In this document: in pieces, positions 46,919 through 55,383 of the stretch
Layout: each line of letters starts with the position of its first letter
Position numbering within the stretch: position 1 is the stretch's first letter
NCBI RefSeq assembly: GCF_004341365.1
Contig: NZ_SLXH01000001.1
Location: 62,001 to 126,000 of the forward strand
Direction: 5' to 3'
Source: Simplicispira metamorpha
GTDB lineage: Bacteria > Pseudomonadota > Gammaproteobacteria > Burkholderiales > Burkholderiaceae_C
Length of the DNA stretch: 64,000 nucleotides
Notes under the pieces: generated by a model
The model's database searches: none
Told to the model about the DNA's origin: nothing
The model's input: the letters and a program-made list of their open reading frames with translations, nothing else
Made by a program: the position numbers and the translations under genes

Positions 46919-46985
46919 CTGCAAAAATGTGAGCTGCTCGCGCTTACTGCGCAAGCTCTGGAGGCTGTTTTGACTATCAAAAACG
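46919..46985 (+). repeat. Interspersed repeat, copy 9
   Basis: Nine bases after the phosphatase stop: TGAGCTGCTCGCGC ... CAAGCTCTGGAGGCTGTTTT, ending GACTATCAAAA, which is the reverse complement of the usual TATCAA head. It has the same orientation as the upstream gene. Confidence 0.8.
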
Positions 46986-47113
46986 GATCTCGCACGGAAG
47001 GCGGGCCGTGGCACTTTGTGGGTTGACCCGCGCAGCCCGCTGCTGCACGATGCCTGCGACTTGGCCCTGGCCAGCGCCCGCCCACCGTTCACCGTCACCC
47101 CCCCTTCTTGCTT

Positions 47114-48931
47114 ATGAACGCCCCTGATCTTTTCATCCGCACCCGTTGGGCTGCCACCCTGGCCACCGCCTTGTTTGCACTCAGCGGCTGCGGCGGCAGC
47201 GACGGCCCTGCCCCAGACCCGCTGGCCGCCTACCGCACGCAAACCCTGGCATGGCAGGAGTGCGACACCACGGCCGTGGGCGTGGACATTTCGGGCTACA
47301 TCACCGCCGCCGGGGAGCGCCTGCGCTGCGCCAGCGTGCGCGTGCCCATGGACTGGAGCGCGCCCGAACGTGGCGACCTGCAAGTGGCTGTCATGCGCCT
47401 GGCGGCTGCGCAGCCGCAGGCGCGCCAGGGAGCGCTGCTGTTCAACCCCGGCGGCCCGGGGGGCGATGGCCTGTCGTATGGGTTGGTGCTGTGGAGCGCC
47501 TTTGGCAACAGCAACCCGCAAAGCCCGCTGGGCGCGCAGCAGCTGCGCCTGCTTGATGAATTCGACATGGTTGGCTTCTCGCCGCGCGGCGTCGGCTCCA
47601 GCACCACGCTGCACTGCTCCACCAACGCGCTCCAGCGCCTCGTGGGCCGCGCCAGCGCCCAGCTCAACGCCGACAACCTGGACAACGCGGCCTACAACAG
47701 CCGCACCATGGCCCAGGCCTGCCTGAACAACCCGATCACGCCCTACATCAACACCGACGCCACAGCGCGCGACATGGATTTGGTGCGCCACCTGCTCGGT
47801 GACAGCAAGCTCAACTACGTCGGCTACTCGTACGGCACCTGGCTGGGCGCGTGGTACGCCAGCATCTTCCCCGAGCGCGTGGGGCGCATGGTGCTCGACA
47901 GCAGCGTGGACTTCACTGACAACTTCGACGCCGCCTTCATCGGCCAGGTGCAGGCCCGCCAGCGCCTGCACGACGCGGTGCTGCTGCCCTACGCCGCACG
48001 CCACCCGCAGTACTTTGGCCTGGGCAGCGATGCAGCGCAGATCGGCGCGCAGGTTCAGGCGCTGAGCCCGCAGGTGCAGGACGTGCTCTATGGCGAGCTG
48101 GAAAAGCTGTTTTCCAGCCGCAGTGCCGCCGACGACTACCTGTTCACGGTCAACGGCGCACGCGGGCTCGATGCCGTGCTGCTCCAGCAGCCCCGGCCCA
48201 GCGCCCCCGAGACCGTGCAGCAGGCGCTACAGGCTTACACCTTTGTGCCTGACCAGCCCGAACCTGACCAGGAGGCACGCGCCCAAGCCGAGGTGCTGTA
48301 CAGCGCCTACCGCGAGCGCTGGGAGGACTACCTGCCCGCCAGCATTTACCTCAAACCCGAAGACGCGGTGTACCGCAGCGTGGTGTGCAACGACGTGACC
48401 GGCATCACCGACCCGCAAGCCTGGAACGCGGCCATCACGCGCACTGCCGCCCAGAGCCCGGTGGCGTTTTACGAGCTGCAAACCAACCTGTGCCCCTACT
48501 GGGGCGGCCCGCGCGTGGCGCACCCCGGCATCGCGCCACTCAAAACCATGCCGCTGCTGACCGTGCAATCGCAGTACGACGCGGCCACCATCACCGAAAA
48601 CGCCGAACGCTTCTACGCCCAACTGGACGGCGCCTGGCACATTGCCGTGCCCGGCGAGTACCAGCACGGCCTGTTCCCCTACCAGGAGCCCTGCCTTGAT
48701 GGCACCGTGCTGGGCTACCTGCTCGAAGGCCCGGGCGGCCTGCCCGGCCAGCGCCACCTGCGCTGCCCGGCACGCCCGCTGGCGCAAGACAAAAAAGCAC
48801 TGGAGGCCGCCCCTGCGCCCCAGCGCGCGGCCTTGGCCACCGTGCCCACCTACCGCGATCCGGCCTGGGCACAAGCGCGCATCGACTATTTCAAGCAGGG
48901 TGTGGGCCGTCTGGCGCGCCCCCTGCCTTGA
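47114..48931 (+). CDS. Lipoprotein alpha/beta hydrolase, S33 tripeptidyl-peptidase type
   Basis: 605 residues from the ATG at 47114. Lipoprotein signal with lipobox-like A-L-S-G-C-G-G near residue 26, so probably membrane-anchored and periplasmic or outer-membrane. Oxyanion motif N-P-G-G-P-G-G-D-G near 112, nucleophile elbow V-G-Y-S-Y-G-T near 237, catalytic Asp in S-Q-Y-D-A-A-T and His in E-Y-Q-H-G-L. The C-terminal TAP-like segment has paired cysteines (Y-Q-E-P-C, L-R-C-P). Relatives trim N-terminal tripeptides or prolyl residues. It stands between the two signalling operons with its own upstream region (TTGACC-17-CACGAT at 47023-47051 is a weak promoter candidate). Confidence 0.85.
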   Translation: MNAPDLFIRTRWAATLATALFALSGCGGSDGPAPDPLAAYRTQTLAWQECDTTAVGVDISGYITAAGERLRCASVRVPMDWSAPERGDLQVAVMRLAAAQPQARQGALLFNPGGPGGDGLSYGLVLWSAFGNSNPQSPLGAQQLRLLDEFDMVGFSPRGVGSSTTLHCSTNALQRLVGRASAQLNADNLDNAAYNSRTMAQACLNNPITPYINTDATARDMDLVRHLLGDSKLNYVGYSYGTWLGAWYASIFPERVGRMVLDSSVDFTDNFDAAFIGQVQARQRLHDAVLLPYAARHPQYFGLGSDAAQIGAQVQALSPQVQDVLYGELEKLFSSRSAADDYLFTVNGARGLDAVLLQQPRPSAPETVQQALQAYTFVPDQPEPDQEARAQAEVLYSAYRERWEDYLPASIYLKPEDAVYRSVVCNDVTGITDPQAWNAAITRTAAQSPVAFYELQTNLCPYWGGPRVAHPGIAPLKTMPLLTVQSQYDAATITENAERFYAQLDGAWHIAVPGEYQHGLFPYQEPCLDGTVLGYLLEGPGGLPGQRHLRCPARPLAQDKKALEAAPAPQRAALATVPTYRDPAWAQARIDYFKQGVGRLARPLP

Positions 48932-48940
48932 GAAAGGTAT

Positions 48941-49002
48941 GTTTTTGATAGCTGCTTGCGCGCACTGTGCAAGGGCTGGAGGCTGTTTTGACCATCAAAA
49001 TC
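48941..49002 (+). repeat. Interspersed repeat, copy 10
   Basis: Nine bases after the peptidase stop: TTTTTGATAGCTGCTTGCGC ... AAGGGCTGGAGGCTGTTTTG, then ACCATCAAAA. Oriented like the upstream gene, and closely similar to copy 9. Confidence 0.85.
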
Positions 49003-49084
49003 GCCCCCTGCCAATGCCCCTGCTGCACGCGACACCGGGCGGCCCGGGCACAGCCGCACGGGCTGCGCCCGGGCGCTGGCGGGG

Positions 49085-50806
49085 TCAGTTCTCGAACGTC
49101 AGGCGCAGCACGCACAGGCCTGCGCTGCTGCTGGCGCGGGCATGGCGGGCCGATCGCCCCACCAGATAGCCCGCCATTTGCAACTCGGCCTGGGCACTGG
49201 CCATCAGCTCATCGGCGCTGGGCGGCGTGGCGGCCAAGGGCAGCAAGGTGCCCCGGTAGCGCAGCACCAGGGTGAACACGTAGTCATCGAAGCCGGTTTC
49301 AATCTCGATCTCGGGGAAGGCGGTATCGACCAGGTGGTGCGCCGTCAGCGCCTCCACCACCTGCCAGCCCGCCATCTCGGCGCGGCGCACGGGCTCGTGG
49401 CGCGCGCCCCAGCGCTTGCCTTGCTGCTCCAGAAAATCGGTCACATCCTGCAAGGTGGTGTGCGCCAGGGCAAAGCGCTGGCGCGTGCCCTGGCGGATGC
49501 CCAGGCGAAACAGCGTGGCCAGCAGCACCGAGGTACACACCCCGGCGGCCAGCCCTGAGAGCGCCACAAAACGCAGATCGGGCCACAGCGCCACCACCGC
49601 TTCATGGATGGTGGGCATGCCCGTGCCCACCAGCAGCCCCACGCCCACGGCCAGCACGCGGCGGTTGTCCAGCATGCGCGAGGCAATCAACTGCAACCCG
49701 CTGAGGGTGGCAAAGGCCGAGAGGTACAGCAACAGCGCACCCGTGACGGGCGCGGGCAGCAGCAGCCAGGCCCCGGTGATGTGCGGCAGCAGCGCAGCCA
49801 AAAACAAAAAGCCCGCCGTCCAGTAGCCCAGATAGCGGCTGGTGCAGCCCGAAGCGGCTGCCAGGCTCACCGCACCGCCGCTGGCCGCCAGGGGCAGGCC
49901 ATTGACCAGGGCGGCAAACAGGTGGGCCACGCCTTCGGCACGCACACCACGCGCCAGTGCCCGCAGATCGGGGCGCACCCAGTCGGCATTGGACGTGCGC
50001 TGGGCAATCGTCTGGGTGCCCATCGACGTCAGGGCCAGCGCAAAGCCCGTGACCACGTAGGGCACGATGGCTTTGGCATCAAAGGCCCAGCCAAACACCG
50101 GCAGTTGCGGCACCCAGAACCAGGGCATGTCTTGCCACTGGTGCAGCTCCTGTGCGGGCACCAGATCCAGCAGCACACTGGCCAACATGCCCGCCAGCAG
50201 CCCCAGCAGCGGCGCAAACAGGCGCAGCACGGTTTTGACCCAGACATTGCACGCCACCATGGTGGCAAAGGTGAGCAGGCCCACCAGCAAACTGGCGCCT
50301 GAAGCGGGTGTGCCATCCGTGCCGTGGCCAAAAATCTCCCGGAAACCCAGGTGCCCCAACCCCAGGCCGATGAGCATCACCGCCACGCCCGACACCTCGA
50401 CGGTGAACACATTGCGCAGCCGCATGATCAGAAAGCTGAACGCCACCTGCGACAGGCCAATCACCCAGACCATGCCAAACACCGTGGCCAGCGTGGCCCC
50501 GGGCAGGCTGCTGACCAGGTACATGGCGGGCAGCACCGCGCCCGTGGCCTGCAACGGGTAGTAGTAGCGCGCGCCCAGGTGGCGCATGCCCCGCACCTGC
50601 AACAAGATCACGAACGCCGACACCAGCAGCGTGGACGAGACAATGTTCAGAAAATCGTGGTGCCCCAGCCCCTGGGCGCGCACATAAATTTCCGGTATCA
50701 CCAGCAATGCGCCCAAAAAGGCCAGTTGCTGCAAAGCCAGCCCGGCGCCCAGGCGCGCGGGCAGCGGGTCGTCAACGCCAAAGGCGATGTTGTCGGGGCG
50801 GCGCAT
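49085..50806 (-). CDS. NCS2-type permease with C-terminal degenerate RsbW-like domain
   Basis: 573 residues. About 12-14 membrane segments occupy 15-435 in the order of nucleobase:cation symporter 2 proteins, but the usual first-helix Q-H is Q-Q (A-L-Q-Q-L) and I cannot find the conserved substrate glutamate of the eighth helix. Residues 440-573 form an extra soluble domain. Its order resembles the RsbW-like kinase encoded at 51633 (helix, V-V-E-A-L-T-A-H-H where the N box would be, strands F-D-D-Y-V-F-T-L-V-L-R, late G-Y-L-V-G-R-S), but ATP-site residues Asn and Asp are missing. The second permease (52102) has a matching domain. Sensor or docking function inferred. Last gene of the minus-strand operon, eight bases after the carbonic anhydrase. 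Confidence 0.78.
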   Translation of the reverse strand: MRRPDNIAFGVDDPLPARLGAGLALQQLAFLGALLVIPEIYVRAQGLGHHDFLNIVSSTLLVSAFVILLQVRGMRHLGARYYYPLQATGAVLPAMYLVSSLPGATLATVFGMVWVIGLSQVAFSFLIMRLRNVFTVEVSGVAVMLIGLGLGHLGFREIFGHGTDGTPASGASLLVGLLTFATMVACNVWVKTVLRLFAPLLGLLAGMLASVLLDLVPAQELHQWQDMPWFWVPQLPVFGWAFDAKAIVPYVVTGFALALTSMGTQTIAQRTSNADWVRPDLRALARGVRAEGVAHLFAALVNGLPLAASGGAVSLAAASGCTSRYLGYWTAGFLFLAALLPHITGAWLLLPAPVTGALLLYLSAFATLSGLQLIASRMLDNRRVLAVGVGLLVGTGMPTIHEAVVALWPDLRFVALSGLAAGVCTSVLLATLFRLGIRQGTRQRFALAHTTLQDVTDFLEQQGKRWGARHEPVRRAEMAGWQVVEALTAHHLVDTAFPEIEIETGFDDYVFTLVLRYRGTLLPLAATPPSADELMASAQAELQMAGYLVGRSARHARASSSAGLCVLRLTFEN

Positions 50807-50814
50807 GGGCAGGC

Positions 50815-51588
50815 TCAGAGCACGGGCATGAGCTGCATGCCACCGGGCTCGGTGGCCCAGAGGTCGCCGGTGTCCAGATCAAACCACCAGCCGTGCAGCA
50901 CCAGCGTGCCCGCCTCGACGCGCTCGCGCACCCAGGGGTACGAGAGCAGGTTCTTCAGCGACCCGGCAATGGCGGCGCGCTCGACCAGGTGGGCGTTCTC
51001 GCGCAGGCGCTGCAACGACGCTTGCAGCGGCTGGCCGTGCTCGTCTTTTTCTGAGAGGTACAGGCGGCTGGCGTCCAGCGCCATAGACACCCAGCCGCCG
51101 ATGAAGTCGCGGTCAGGCCACTGGCCGCCCGCTGCGCCCAGCATGGCCTTGATGCCGCCGCAGTGCGCGTGGCCCAGCACGATGATGTGGTCTACCTTCA
51201 GGTCGCGCACCGCGTACTCAATGGCGGCACCGGCGCCGTCGTAGTGGCGGGTGGTGTCGTAGGGCGGCACCAGATTGGCCACGTTGCGCACGACAAACAG
51301 CTGGCCCGGCTCGGCGTCCGACAGCAAGGTGGGATCGACCCGGGAGTCGCTGCAAGAAATCAGCAAAGCGGGTGGCGACTGGCCCTGCTCGACCAGACCG
51401 CGCATCAGCGTGGAGTTTTCTTCGTAAAACCGGGTACGAAAGCGCCGGATGCCCTCCAGCAAGTGGCTGATGTCGCGGCATGGCGTTGCCTGGCCCTGCG
51501 CCTGATGGTTTTGCTCCAAGGTAGTCCCCGAAAAGTTGAGTGGTTGAACGCACAAGCCCTGCCCATGCAGGCCCTGCACGGGTGGCAT
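50815..51588 (-). CDS. Beta-class carbonic anhydrase
   Basis: 257 residues from the ATG at 51586-51588; the frame extends upstream but homology does not. Zn ligands and dyad: C-S-D-S-R-V-D-P (Cys, Asp, Arg) and G-H-A-H-C-G-G (His, Cys), all intact, with V-R-N-V-A-N-L-V-P between them. Interconverts CO2 and bicarbonate. About 50 residues at the N-terminus precede the domain, without a convincing signal peptide. It stands between the RsbW-type kinase and an NCS2 permease on the same strand, so inorganic carbon may be an input or need of this signalling cluster. That link is inference. Confidence 0.95.
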   Translation of the reverse strand: MPPVQGLHGQGLCVQPLNFSGTTLEQNHQAQGQATPCRDISHLLEGIRRFRTRFYEENSTLMRGLVEQGQSPPALLISCSDSRVDPTLLSDAEPGQLFVVRNVANLVPPYDTTRHYDGAGAAIEYAVRDLKVDHIIVLGHAHCGGIKAMLGAAGGQWPDRDFIGGWVSMALDASRLYLSEKDEHGQPLQASLQRLRENAHLVERAAIAGSLKNLLSYPWVRERVEAGTLVLHGWWFDLDTGDLWATEPGGMQLMPVL

Positions 51589-51632
51589 TTTGCCTACGTT
51601 GGAAGGCAGCGCCGCGCCCGGGCCTGGCGCGC

Positions 51633-52094
51633 TCAGGCGGCCCACGCTGCACCCAGCAGCAGCACGTTGCGGTCGCCCTGGCGCTGGTAATGCAGCGTGT
51701 GCAGGTAGTGGCGCATCAGGCGCAGGCCGTGGCCGCCAACACGCGCATCGTCCAGTGAAAGGGCCAGCTCGGGCGGCTCCTGGGCCGTGGGATCGAAAGC
51801 GGCGCTATCGTCCTCCATGCGCAGCGCCACGCCATAGGGCGTGCGGCCACACTCCAGGCGCAGGCCCAGCTGCGGCTGCCCCGGCGGCGCCTGGGCATAA
51901 GAGACGACATTGGTGAGGGCCTCATCGGCGCACAGCGTCAGGGCAAACAGCGTGCGCGCTGGCCAGCCGTCGCGCTCGGCCAGGGCCTCCAGCCATGCCA
52001 GCGCCTGGGCCACGCCCTGCACCGAGGGCTCGGGCACCAGCACATCGGGCGGGGCAAGGTACACAGAGCCATCATTGGGGGCAGTGGCGTTCAT
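51633..52094 (-). CDS. RsbW/SpoIIAB-type serine kinase (anti-sigma-factor-like ATPase)
   Basis: 153 residues from the ATG at 52092-52094 (GAGGAC upstream). A GHKL ATPase with an intact site: N box D-E-A-L-T-N (Glu58, Asn62), G1-like M-E-D-D-S-A-A-F-D-P (95-96), G2 G-G-H-G-L (120-124). Members of this family phosphorylate a STAS antagonist on serine and sequester a partner such as a sigma factor when the antagonist is phosphorylated (B. subtilis RsbW; Bordetella BtrW). The STAS partner is most likely the 110-residue protein at 53967 and the opposing phosphatase the SpoIIE protein at 44858. It is seven bases after the upstream NCS2 gene. No target sigma or anti-sigma gene is visible. Confidence 0.92.
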   Translation of the reverse strand: MNATAPNDGSVYLAPPDVLVPEPSVQGVAQALAWLEALAERDGWPARTLFALTLCADEALTNVVSYAQAPPGQPQLGLRLECGRTPYGVALRMEDDSAAFDPTAQEPPELALSLDDARVGGHGLRLMRHYLHTLHYQRQGDRNVLLLGAAWAA

Positions 52095-52101
52095 GGTGTC
52101 C

Positions 52102-53868
52102 TCAATGTTCAAAATGCAGGCGCAGCGCAGCAGGCCCGGCACCACCGTCCGCCACCTCCACCCGGTCGGCCAGGTGGCGCAGCAACAGGCCCGAGACGTT
52201 CAGCAACGCAGCGTCCAGCGCGGCGTCATCGGCGTCCAGCAGCGAGGCGTGTGGCGCCGCCGTGCCGTGGGCGGCAGCAGAGGTCAGCGCCAGGGCGGGG
52301 CCGCTGTGCAGCAGCTCAATGTCGAGGTTGAACTCGTCAAAGCTGCCCCGGATGGCCACCAGCGAACGCCCGCCTGCGGCGGCGATGGCCTCGGCGCCCT
52401 CCAGCGTGGCCAGGGCCGCGCGCTGCACCACCGCACGGCGCGCCCCCCAGGCGCCACCACGGCCTTCGACAAAGCCGGTGATATCGGCATGCAGGGTGCT
52501 GCTGGCCATGTCCAGGCGTTGCTCGGCGCGCTGCGCCGTGCCCAGGCGAAACAGCAGGTTGAGCGCAATCACCAGCAAACCCGCCACCAGAAAACCGCTG
52601 CCCAGCAAGAACCGCAAACCCTCGGGCGCTGCCTGCACCAAGGGCGGCATAAGCATGGTGGCCAGACCGGCACTGATGGACAGGCCCACCGCAAAAATGC
52701 CCCGGCTGTCCATGGCCCGCGAGGCGATCAGCTCCATGCCCGAGACGATCAGAAAGCCCGCCGCATACAGCTCCACCGCCCCCAAGACCGGCGTCGGGAT
52801 AAGCGTCAGGCCCAACGTAGCCTGGGGCATGAACGCCACCAGCGCCAGCATCGCTGCTGTGGCCAGGCCAATCACGCGGGCCGTGGAATGGGTGGCATGG
52901 GCCAGCGCGATATTGGCCGAACACACGCAAGAGGGAAAGCTGCCCAGCAGGCCGCAGGCCAGATCGCCCAGGCCATTGGCCTTGATGCCGCCACCCACGG
53001 CCTGCATGTTGGCGCGCTTCCAGTCGGCATCGTCCATTTTGTCCAGGATGATGACGCTGCCCAGCGTATCGAGCTGGCTGAGCACGGCGATGAGCGCAAT
53101 CGCCACCACCATGGCCGGGTCGATGCGAAACACGGGCGCTGCCACGCTGGGCAGGGCCAGCACGGGGGCGCTGCGCAGGGCATCGAGGCCCTCCAGCTGC
53201 CCTGTCAGCGCCGCCACGGCCACGCCAATGGCAATGCCCGCCATCAGCCCCAGCAGCCGGGTACGCCGCCCGCCCCACACCGACAGCGCAATGATGCAGC
53301 CCAGCGTGGACGCCGCAATGGCGGCACTGACCGGGTTGATGCGCCACTGCGCATCCACGCCCAGCGAATGGCGCACCGCCGACTCCACCAACCCCAGCCC
53401 GCCCATGCAAATGACCGTGCCGACCACAGCAGGAGGAAACAAGGCGCGCATGCGCGTCACCAGCGGGCCCACGGCCAGGGCGGCTGCGCCGTACACCAGC
53501 GTGGCCACCGCAATGCCCCCCGGGCCGTGCGCGGCCACCAGGGCGGCCACCAGCGTGATCATGAACGGATTGGGCATGTGTACCAGCAGCGCGCCGCTGC
53601 CCGTGCGCCCGCCCCAGGCCTGCAAGGCCGTACACAAGGCCATGCCCAGCAAAGTCATGGCCACCATGGACTGGGTGCCCTGCCGGTCCAGCCCCGCAAT
53701 CTGCGCCGTAGCCAGCACATAGGTGATGAAAGCCATGGCCGTGGCCGCGTGCTGCCCCGCCAGCACCAGCAGCGCAAACCGGGGCGGCCGGTCATCGGCG
53801 GCAAACAACAACTCCGGGGGGCGGCGGCGCACAGGCGACGGGGGCAGGCGGGGCAACAAAAGTGGCAT
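52102..53868 (-). CDS. Second NCS2-type permease with C-terminal degenerate RsbW-like domain
   Basis: 588 residues from the ATG at 53866-53868; an ATG at 53910 is possible and neither has a clear ribosome site. Membrane segments cover about 28-435. A G-Q-H in the first helix fits NCS2 proteins, but the eighth-helix region reads S-Q-L-D-T-L-G-S, with Asp where family members have Glu. Residues 443-588 are a soluble domain sharing W-G-A-R and F-D-E-F-N-L-D-I-E-L with the domain of the permease at 49085 (W-G-A-R, F-D-D-Y-V-F-T-L). No usable N box is seen. It is the first gene of the minus-strand operon (permease, kinase, carbonic anhydrase, permease) and diverges from the STAS gene across 98 bases. 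Confidence 0.78.
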   Translation of the reverse strand: MPLLLPRLPPSPVRRRPPELLFAADDRPPRFALLVLAGQHAATAMAFITYVLATAQIAGLDRQGTQSMVAMTLLGMALCTALQAWGGRTGSGALLVHMPNPFMITLVAALVAAHGPGGIAVATLVYGAAALAVGPLVTRMRALFPPAVVGTVICMGGLGLVESAVRHSLGVDAQWRINPVSAAIAASTLGCIIALSVWGGRRTRLLGLMAGIAIGVAVAALTGQLEGLDALRSAPVLALPSVAAPVFRIDPAMVVAIALIAVLSQLDTLGSVIILDKMDDADWKRANMQAVGGGIKANGLGDLACGLLGSFPSCVCSANIALAHATHSTARVIGLATAAMLALVAFMPQATLGLTLIPTPVLGAVELYAAGFLIVSGMELIASRAMDSRGIFAVGLSISAGLATMLMPPLVQAAPEGLRFLLGSGFLVAGLLVIALNLLFRLGTAQRAEQRLDMASSTLHADITGFVEGRGGAWGARRAVVQRAALATLEGAEAIAAAGGRSLVAIRGSFDEFNLDIELLHSGPALALTSAAAHGTAAPHASLLDADDAALDAALLNVSGLLLRHLADRVEVADGGAGPAALRLHFEH

Positions 53869-53966
53869 CGGAAGAGCGGGCAAATGGGGGGTACAAGGCC
53901 ACGGTATCATCGCGGCGGCTCTGAATTCTGCGACAAACCTCCGCCCCAGCACACTGAAATATTCCC

Positions 53967-54299
53967 ATGACCATCGCCCTCGAATCCGCCGCCAACGCCC
54001 AGATTGTTGCCCTGCAAGGCCAGATCAACAGCGCCAATGCCGCCACCACCGAAGCAGAAGTTCTGGCCCTGATCGCCAGCGGACAAAAAAACCTGGTGAT
54101 CGACTTTGCTGCCCTGGACTACATCTCCAGCGCCGGTCTGCGCATGGTGCTGGTGGTGGCCAAGCGGCTCAAGCAAGAAGGCGGCAAGCTGGTGCTGTGC
54201 ACCATGCAGCCGCACATCCGCGAGGTGTTTGACATCAGCGGTTTTCTGGCCATCCTCAACGTCACCGCCACGCGCGCCGAGGCCCTGGCGCAGTTCTGA
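53967..54299 (+). CDS. STAS-domain anti-sigma factor antagonist (SpoIIAA/RsbV type)
   Basis: 110 residues, one STAS domain. L-D-Y-I-S-S-A-G-L-R places the phosphorylatable serine at 55, equivalent to Ser58 of SpoIIAA by alignment of the S-S-x-G-L loop; the I-D-F strand precedes it. When dephosphorylated it should bind the RsbW-type kinase at 51633; the SpoIIE phosphatase at 44858 would restore that state. Divergent from the kinase operon, so both could share control of the 98-base intergenic region. A possible alternative is an STAS adaptor for another output such as HsbA in Pseudomonas. Start at the only ATG that gives the complete first strand. Confidence 0.93.
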   Translation: MTIALESAANAQIVALQGQINSANAATTEAEVLALIASGQKNLVIDFAALDYISSAGLRMVLVVAKRLKQEGGKLVLCTMQPHIREVFDISGFLAILNVTATRAEALAQF

Positions 54300-54364
54300 C
54301 ACCGGCGCACGGCCTGCGCACCACACCACCGCCCCCCCCACGCCATCGCCCCGCCACCGTCCCC

Positions 54365-55339
54365 ATGGGCGAGTTCGACCTGATTGCACGCTACTTCACC
54401 CGCCCCGTGCGGCGCGCGGTGCTGGGCGTGGGCGACGACTGCGCCCTGCTGGCACCCACGCCGGGCATGCAACTGGCGGTGTCCAGCGACATGCTGGTCG
54501 AGGGACGGCACTTTTTTGCCGGCACCGATGCCCGCCGCCTGGGCCACAAGGCGCTGGCCGTCAACCTGTCTGACCTGGCCGCCTGCGGTGCGCGGCCCCT
54601 GGCTTTTACGCTGGCGCTGGCCCTGCCCGCCGTAGATGCCGCCTGGCTGCAAGGCTTCTCGGCGGGGCTGCTGGCGCTGGCCGACGCCCACGGCTGCGAG
54701 CTGATCGGCGGCGACACCACGCAAGGCCCGCTGAACATCTGCATCACCGTCTTTGGCGAGGTGCCTGCGGGCCAGGCCCTGCTGCGCAGCGGCGCGCGCG
54801 CGGGCGACGACCTCTACGTCAGTGGCACGCTGGGCGATGCGCGCCTGGCGCTCGAAGCCCTGCAAGGCCACACCACCCTGGCGCCCGGCGTGCTGGCCAC
54901 CGCCCGCCAGCGCCTGGAGGCCCCCACGCCCCGCGTGGCCCTGGGCCAGGCGCTGCGCGGCGTGGCCAGCAGCGCGCTGGACGTGAGCGACGGCCTGCTG
55001 GGCGACCTGGGCCACATCCTGCGCGCCTCGGGCGTAGGCGCCTGCATCCACACCACAGAAACTATCAAATTGATAGCTGCTAGCGCACACCCAGAAAGCG
55101 CTGGAGGCCATTTTGATACTGAATTACTGCACCAATGCACCCTGGCCGGGGGCGACGATTACGAGCTGGCCTTCACCGCCCCGGTGGCGCAGCGCGCGGC
55201 GGTGGCCGCTGCGGCGCAGGCCAGCGCCACGCCGGTCACGCGCATTGGCTGCATCGAGGCTGCGCCGGGGCTGCGCCTGATCGACGCCCACGGCCAGCCC
55301 ATGCCCCAGCGCTACGCCTCGTTCGACCACTTCGCCTGA
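54365..55339 (+). CDS. thiL: ThiL: thiamine-monophosphate kinase
   Basis: 324 residues, PurM-like ATPase fold. It phosphorylates thiamine phosphate to the diphosphate cofactor. Landmarks: G-E-F-D-L-I near the start, G-V-G-D-D-C-A-L-L, V-S-S-D-M-L-V-E-G-R-H-F, H-K-A-L-A-V-N-L-S-D-L-A-A-C-G-A, G-G-D-T-T and S-D-G-L-L-G-D-L-G-H-I. Residues about 233-253 (T-I-K-L-I-A-A-S-A-H-P-E-S-A-G-G-H-F) come from an in-frame repeat copy that fills a loop before L-A-G-G-D-D-Y-E-L. The protein looks complete, so the insertion is tolerated. It follows the STAS gene by 65 bases. Confidence 0.95.
   Translation: MGEFDLIARYFTRPVRRAVLGVGDDCALLAPTPGMQLAVSSDMLVEGRHFFAGTDARRLGHKALAVNLSDLAACGARPLAFTLALALPAVDAAWLQGFSAGLLALADAHGCELIGGDTTQGPLNICITVFGEVPAGQALLRSGARAGDDLYVSGTLGDARLALEALQGHTTLAPGVLATARQRLEAPTPRVALGQALRGVASSALDVSDGLLGDLGHILRASGVGACIHTTETIKLIAASAHPESAGGHFDTELLHQCTLAGGDDYELAFTAPVAQRAAVAAAAQASATPVTRIGCIEAAPGLRLIDAHGQPMPQRYASFDHFA
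55060..55121 (+). repeat. Interspersed repeat, copy 11 (inside thiL)
   Basis: ACTATCAAATTGATAGCTGC then TAGCGC ... AAGCGCTGGAGGCCATTTTG, the most consensus-like copy in the window. It lies in the sense orientation of thiL, in frame and without a stop. Confidence 0.92.
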
Positions 55340-55383
55340 CGCGGGCGGACGGCGCACCGCCCCCTCTGGGACAGCGCCCGCAC

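Noticed and set aside
44759-48004. A 1081-codon open frame on the minus strand across the SpoIIE gene
   Set aside because: It is the shadow of the SpoIIE and peptidase genes in GC-rich DNA: those plus-strand frames have full catalytic motifs, while the minus frame is Gln/His/Arg-rich and motif-free.
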